Assembly (NCBI GenBank): GCA_937916355.1
Contig: CALFTM010000064.1
Span: 1 to 23,209 of the forward strand
Direction: 5' to 3'
DNA length: 23,209 nt
DNA from: an uncultured Bacteroidales bacterium
Lineage (GTDB): Bacteria; Bacteroidota; Bacteroidia; Bacteroidales; Paludibacteraceae
In this document: positions 21,916 through 23,209 of the stretch, piece after piece
How the letters are laid out: every line of letters starts with the position of its first letter
How positions within the stretch are numbered: the stretch's first letter is position 1
Notes under the pieces: model-generated
Seen by the model: only the letters and a program-made list of their open reading frames with translations
Told to the model about the DNA's origin: nothing
The model's database searches: none
Position numbers and translations under genes: made by a program

Positions 21916-21974
21916 TTATTTCTTTGTTTTAAAAAATTATTTCTTTGATTTAAAAAAATAAAACAAAGAAATAA
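21916..21974. repeat. AT-rich inverted and direct repeats in a divergent promoter region
   Basis: TTATTTCTTTGTTTTA (21916-21931) is perfectly mirrored by TAAAACAAAGAAATAA (21959-21974). Between them a third copy, ATTATTTCTTTGATTTAAAA, runs in the same direction as the first. The block lies between the divergent glsA and 22050 genes and could bind a regulator or act as an AT-rich UP-like region. Confidence 0.55.
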
Positions 21975-21991
21975 AAAAACAATGCTAAACA

Positions 21992-22022
21992 TTTGGTAGG
22001 TTGTTGTTTTTTTTTACTTTTG
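21992..22022 (+). promoter_or_regulatory. Promoter of the small secreted protein gene
   Basis: TTTG (21992-21995) and TACTTTTG (22015-22022) are 19 bp apart, a full Bacteroidota consensus. The ATG follows at 22050. Confidence 0.8.
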
Positions 22023-22049
22023 CGATCTAAAAACTAAAAATTATAGATT

Positions 22050-22460
22050 ATGAAAAAAGTAACCTTATTTGTTGCAACAATGTTTTTAACAACCGTTGCA
22101 TTTTCGCAAAAGCTTGTAAAGACAGAAACTGCAGAAGGAACAAAATACGTTGAAAAAAACGTAGATTTGAATAACAAAGAAAACAATCAAGAATTTGTTG
22201 TATTGAGCAAAGGAGACAAAATATCACAACCTAAAAAATACGACGCAAGCGAATTAAAAGACAAGAAGGGTAAAATAATCGTTAAGAAACCAAACTGGAA
22301 AACTCCAAAAGAAACACGCCCTCAAAACTCCTTTGAACGCAGTGTTTACAACACCGAAAGCCTAATAGAAACAATAAAACAAAACCAAGACAAATATTTC
22401 GTCAAAGAAATGTACGAAGACGGCGGAACATATCACATTTTGTTCTACCCTGTAAAATAA
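22050..22460 (+). CDS. Small secreted protein of unknown function
   Basis: This 136-residue protein has a clear signal peptide (MKKVTLFVATMFLTTVAFSQ, cleavage near residue 19-20), so it is predicted to be periplasmic or exported; no lipobox cysteine is seen. The mature part is lysine-rich and polar, with no domain I recognise, and ends in a beta-like stretch (YEDGGTYHILFYPVK). It is a single-gene unit with a strong promoter and a strong terminator. Composition matches the AT-rich segment around it. Confidence 0.8.
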   Translation: MKKVTLFVATMFLTTVAFSQKLVKTETAEGTKYVEKNVDLNNKENNQEFVVLSKGDKISQPKKYDASELKDKKGKIIVKKPNWKTPKETRPQNSFERSVYNTESLIETIKQNQDKYFVKEMYEDGGTYHILFYPVK

Positions 22461-22470
22461 AACAAAAAAA

Positions 22471-22506
22471 GCGTGCAAGAAATCTTCTACCGAAGCTCTT
22501 GCACGC
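22471..22506. terminator. Bidirectional terminator after the small secreted protein gene
   Basis: GCGTGCAAGA (22471-22480) and TCTTGCACGC (22497-22506) form a perfect 10-bp stem with a 16-nt loop. It is preceded by seven A and followed by seven T, so it can stop transcripts from both directions. Confidence 0.85.
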
Positions 22507-22573
22507 TTTTTTTATAAAAATATTTATTATTCTACTTGCTTGTTAGCAGGACATATTATATTTGTGAAAAAAT

Positions 22574-22996
22574 TTATTTATTACCCCTTATACTTCTTCT
22601 TTTTGAGGACAACTTACATCTGCAGTCTTTATTTTTTTCTCTCCTGCTACTATTGTTTCTTGTTATTGTTTTTTTTACCCAAATAGAAACCCTTAATCGT
22701 TCATTCAATTTCGCATCTTTGCAGTTTTGATTTAACTTACAAATATAAATTTCATTCCAACCTTGTTTAAGATATGGTAAAAGTTTATTTTTATCTACAT
22801 CTGAGACCTGCAATTCTCCAATTGGAGACGTACTACTTTTTACTAAAATTATACTCTTATCTTGTTCATCAATTGCCAAATCAAGTTCAGAAGCAACTTT
22901 CAACTCTTCAATCTCCTGAAAATTCCCATAATATTGACAGTTAACTATTGGATAATCCCCTATAAAACTATCCTTACATAAATTTTGACCGCTCAT
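22574..22996 (-). CDS. Uncharacterised protein, possibly HIRAN-like
   Basis: This 140-residue protein starts at ATG 22996. Residues 15-108 alternate short strands in an order reminiscent of the HIRAN domain: CQYYGN, ELKVASELDL, SIILVKSS, GELQVSD, LLPYLKQGW and RVSIWVKK. The N..D signature of true HIRAN domains is weak or absent. The last 30 residues are Lys/Arg/Ser-rich and look disordered. HIRAN domains bind DNA ends or occur in DNA-processing systems, but this is only a resemblance. It lies 29 bp after a 55-codon gene on the same strand, so the two may form an operon extending beyond the window. Confidence 0.5.
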   Translation of the reverse strand: MSGQNLCKDSFIGDYPIVNCQYYGNFQEIEELKVASELDLAIDEQDKSIILVKSSTSPIGELQVSDVDKNKLLPYLKQGWNEIYICKLNQNCKDAKLNERLRVSIWVKKTITRNNSSRREKNKDCRCKLSSKRRSIRGNK

Positions 22997-23025
22997 AATT
23001 AATTAATTTTGAATATTAAATAAAT

Positions 23026-23193
23026 TTATTGATTTTCTACTAATTGCTTTATCACATTATAAGCATCATTTTGAGAAGTACATACTAATGACAATTCAAT
23101 ATTTATATCATTGATGTTGTCAAAATCTTTCTGTGTTACAGCATTTCTACAGATATTCACTAATGCTGGAAGCAATAATTTTTCTCTTTCCAT
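23026..23193 (-). CDS. Small uncharacterised protein (may extend past the window edge)
   Basis: From ATG 23193 a 55-codon frame reads MEREKLLLPALVNICRNAV and continues to VIKQLVENQ before TAA (23026-23028). No stop precedes the ATG within the window, so a longer N-terminus outside cannot be excluded. The sequence is helical-looking with no recognised domain. The next gene on the strand starts 29 bp downstream, which suggests co-transcription. Confidence 0.5.
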   Translation of the reverse strand: MEREKLLLPALVNICRNAVTQKDFDNINDINIELSLVCTSQNDAYNVIKQLVENQ

Positions 23194-23209
23194 AAGTGGA
23201 AATAAATTA

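Overview
The window looks like a Bacteroidales chromosome (Bacteroidota). Promoters follow the phylum-specific TTTG / N19-20 / TAnnTTTG pattern, most clearly at both tRNA genes, the WG-repeat gene, yitT and the 22050 gene. Gene content agrees: an adjacent glsA/glsB-type acyltransferase pair, an orphan HQLGTP-type histidine kinase, a secreted WG-repeat protein and a DUF3987 mobile-element protein. I cannot name a genus.

Layout. (1) 1-7200 is an accessory, defence-like and decaying region. It opens with the 3' end of a DUF3987 mobile-element gene. Next, on the minus strand, is a compact cluster of an XRE regulator, a C5-cytosine methyltransferase, a McrB-type AAA+ GTPase and a Bro-N antirepressor gene that is cut off near 568 where the DUF3987 side begins. 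Divergent from the XRE gene is an orphan VbhA-type antitoxin. A structured, gene-poor stretch follows. Then comes a STAND-type ATPase with a C-terminal PD-(D/E)XK-like domain, bracketed by two copies of the same dyad. Last is a frameshifted pseudogene interrupted by a ~240-bp MITE with 16-bp perfect terminal inverted repeats. (2) 7210-14183 is core chromosome on the minus strand, roughly 47% GC where I counted: tRNA-Arg with tandem terminators, WG-repeat protein, frr-rsgA-histidine kinase, DUF177-rpmF, and a histidine phosphatase. (3) 14448-16735 holds a candidate structured small RNA and an inserted, AT-richer Eco47II/Sau96I-type restriction-modification pair, followed directly by the tail of a destroyed HNH nuclease gene. 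(4) 16740-17090 is a gene-free spacer with two long dyads. (5) 17093-23209 is a second core segment with much lower GC (about 30-37% where counted): tRNA-Met, yitT, the glsA-glsB-engB-pfkA operon, a small secreted protein, and two small unrecognised minus-strand genes at the right edge.

How the parts work together. The left cluster can be read as a modification-dependent restriction module (McrB) in one operon with a cytosine methyltransferase, under an XRE regulator whose own promoter lies inside a perfect 12-bp dyad. No McrC nuclease is visible, and the module has been broken at its distal end. The second system (14640-16615) is a conventional type II pair predicted to act on GGNCC-like sites. 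The core genes cover ribosome recycling and assembly (frr, rsgA, engB, rpmF), glycolysis (pfkA) and aminolipid synthesis (glsA/glsB). The most interesting unexplained items are the McrB/methyltransferase/XRE/Bro-N module, the duplicated dyad around the ATPase gene, the hairpin cluster at 4214-4332 and the small RNA at 14460-14593.
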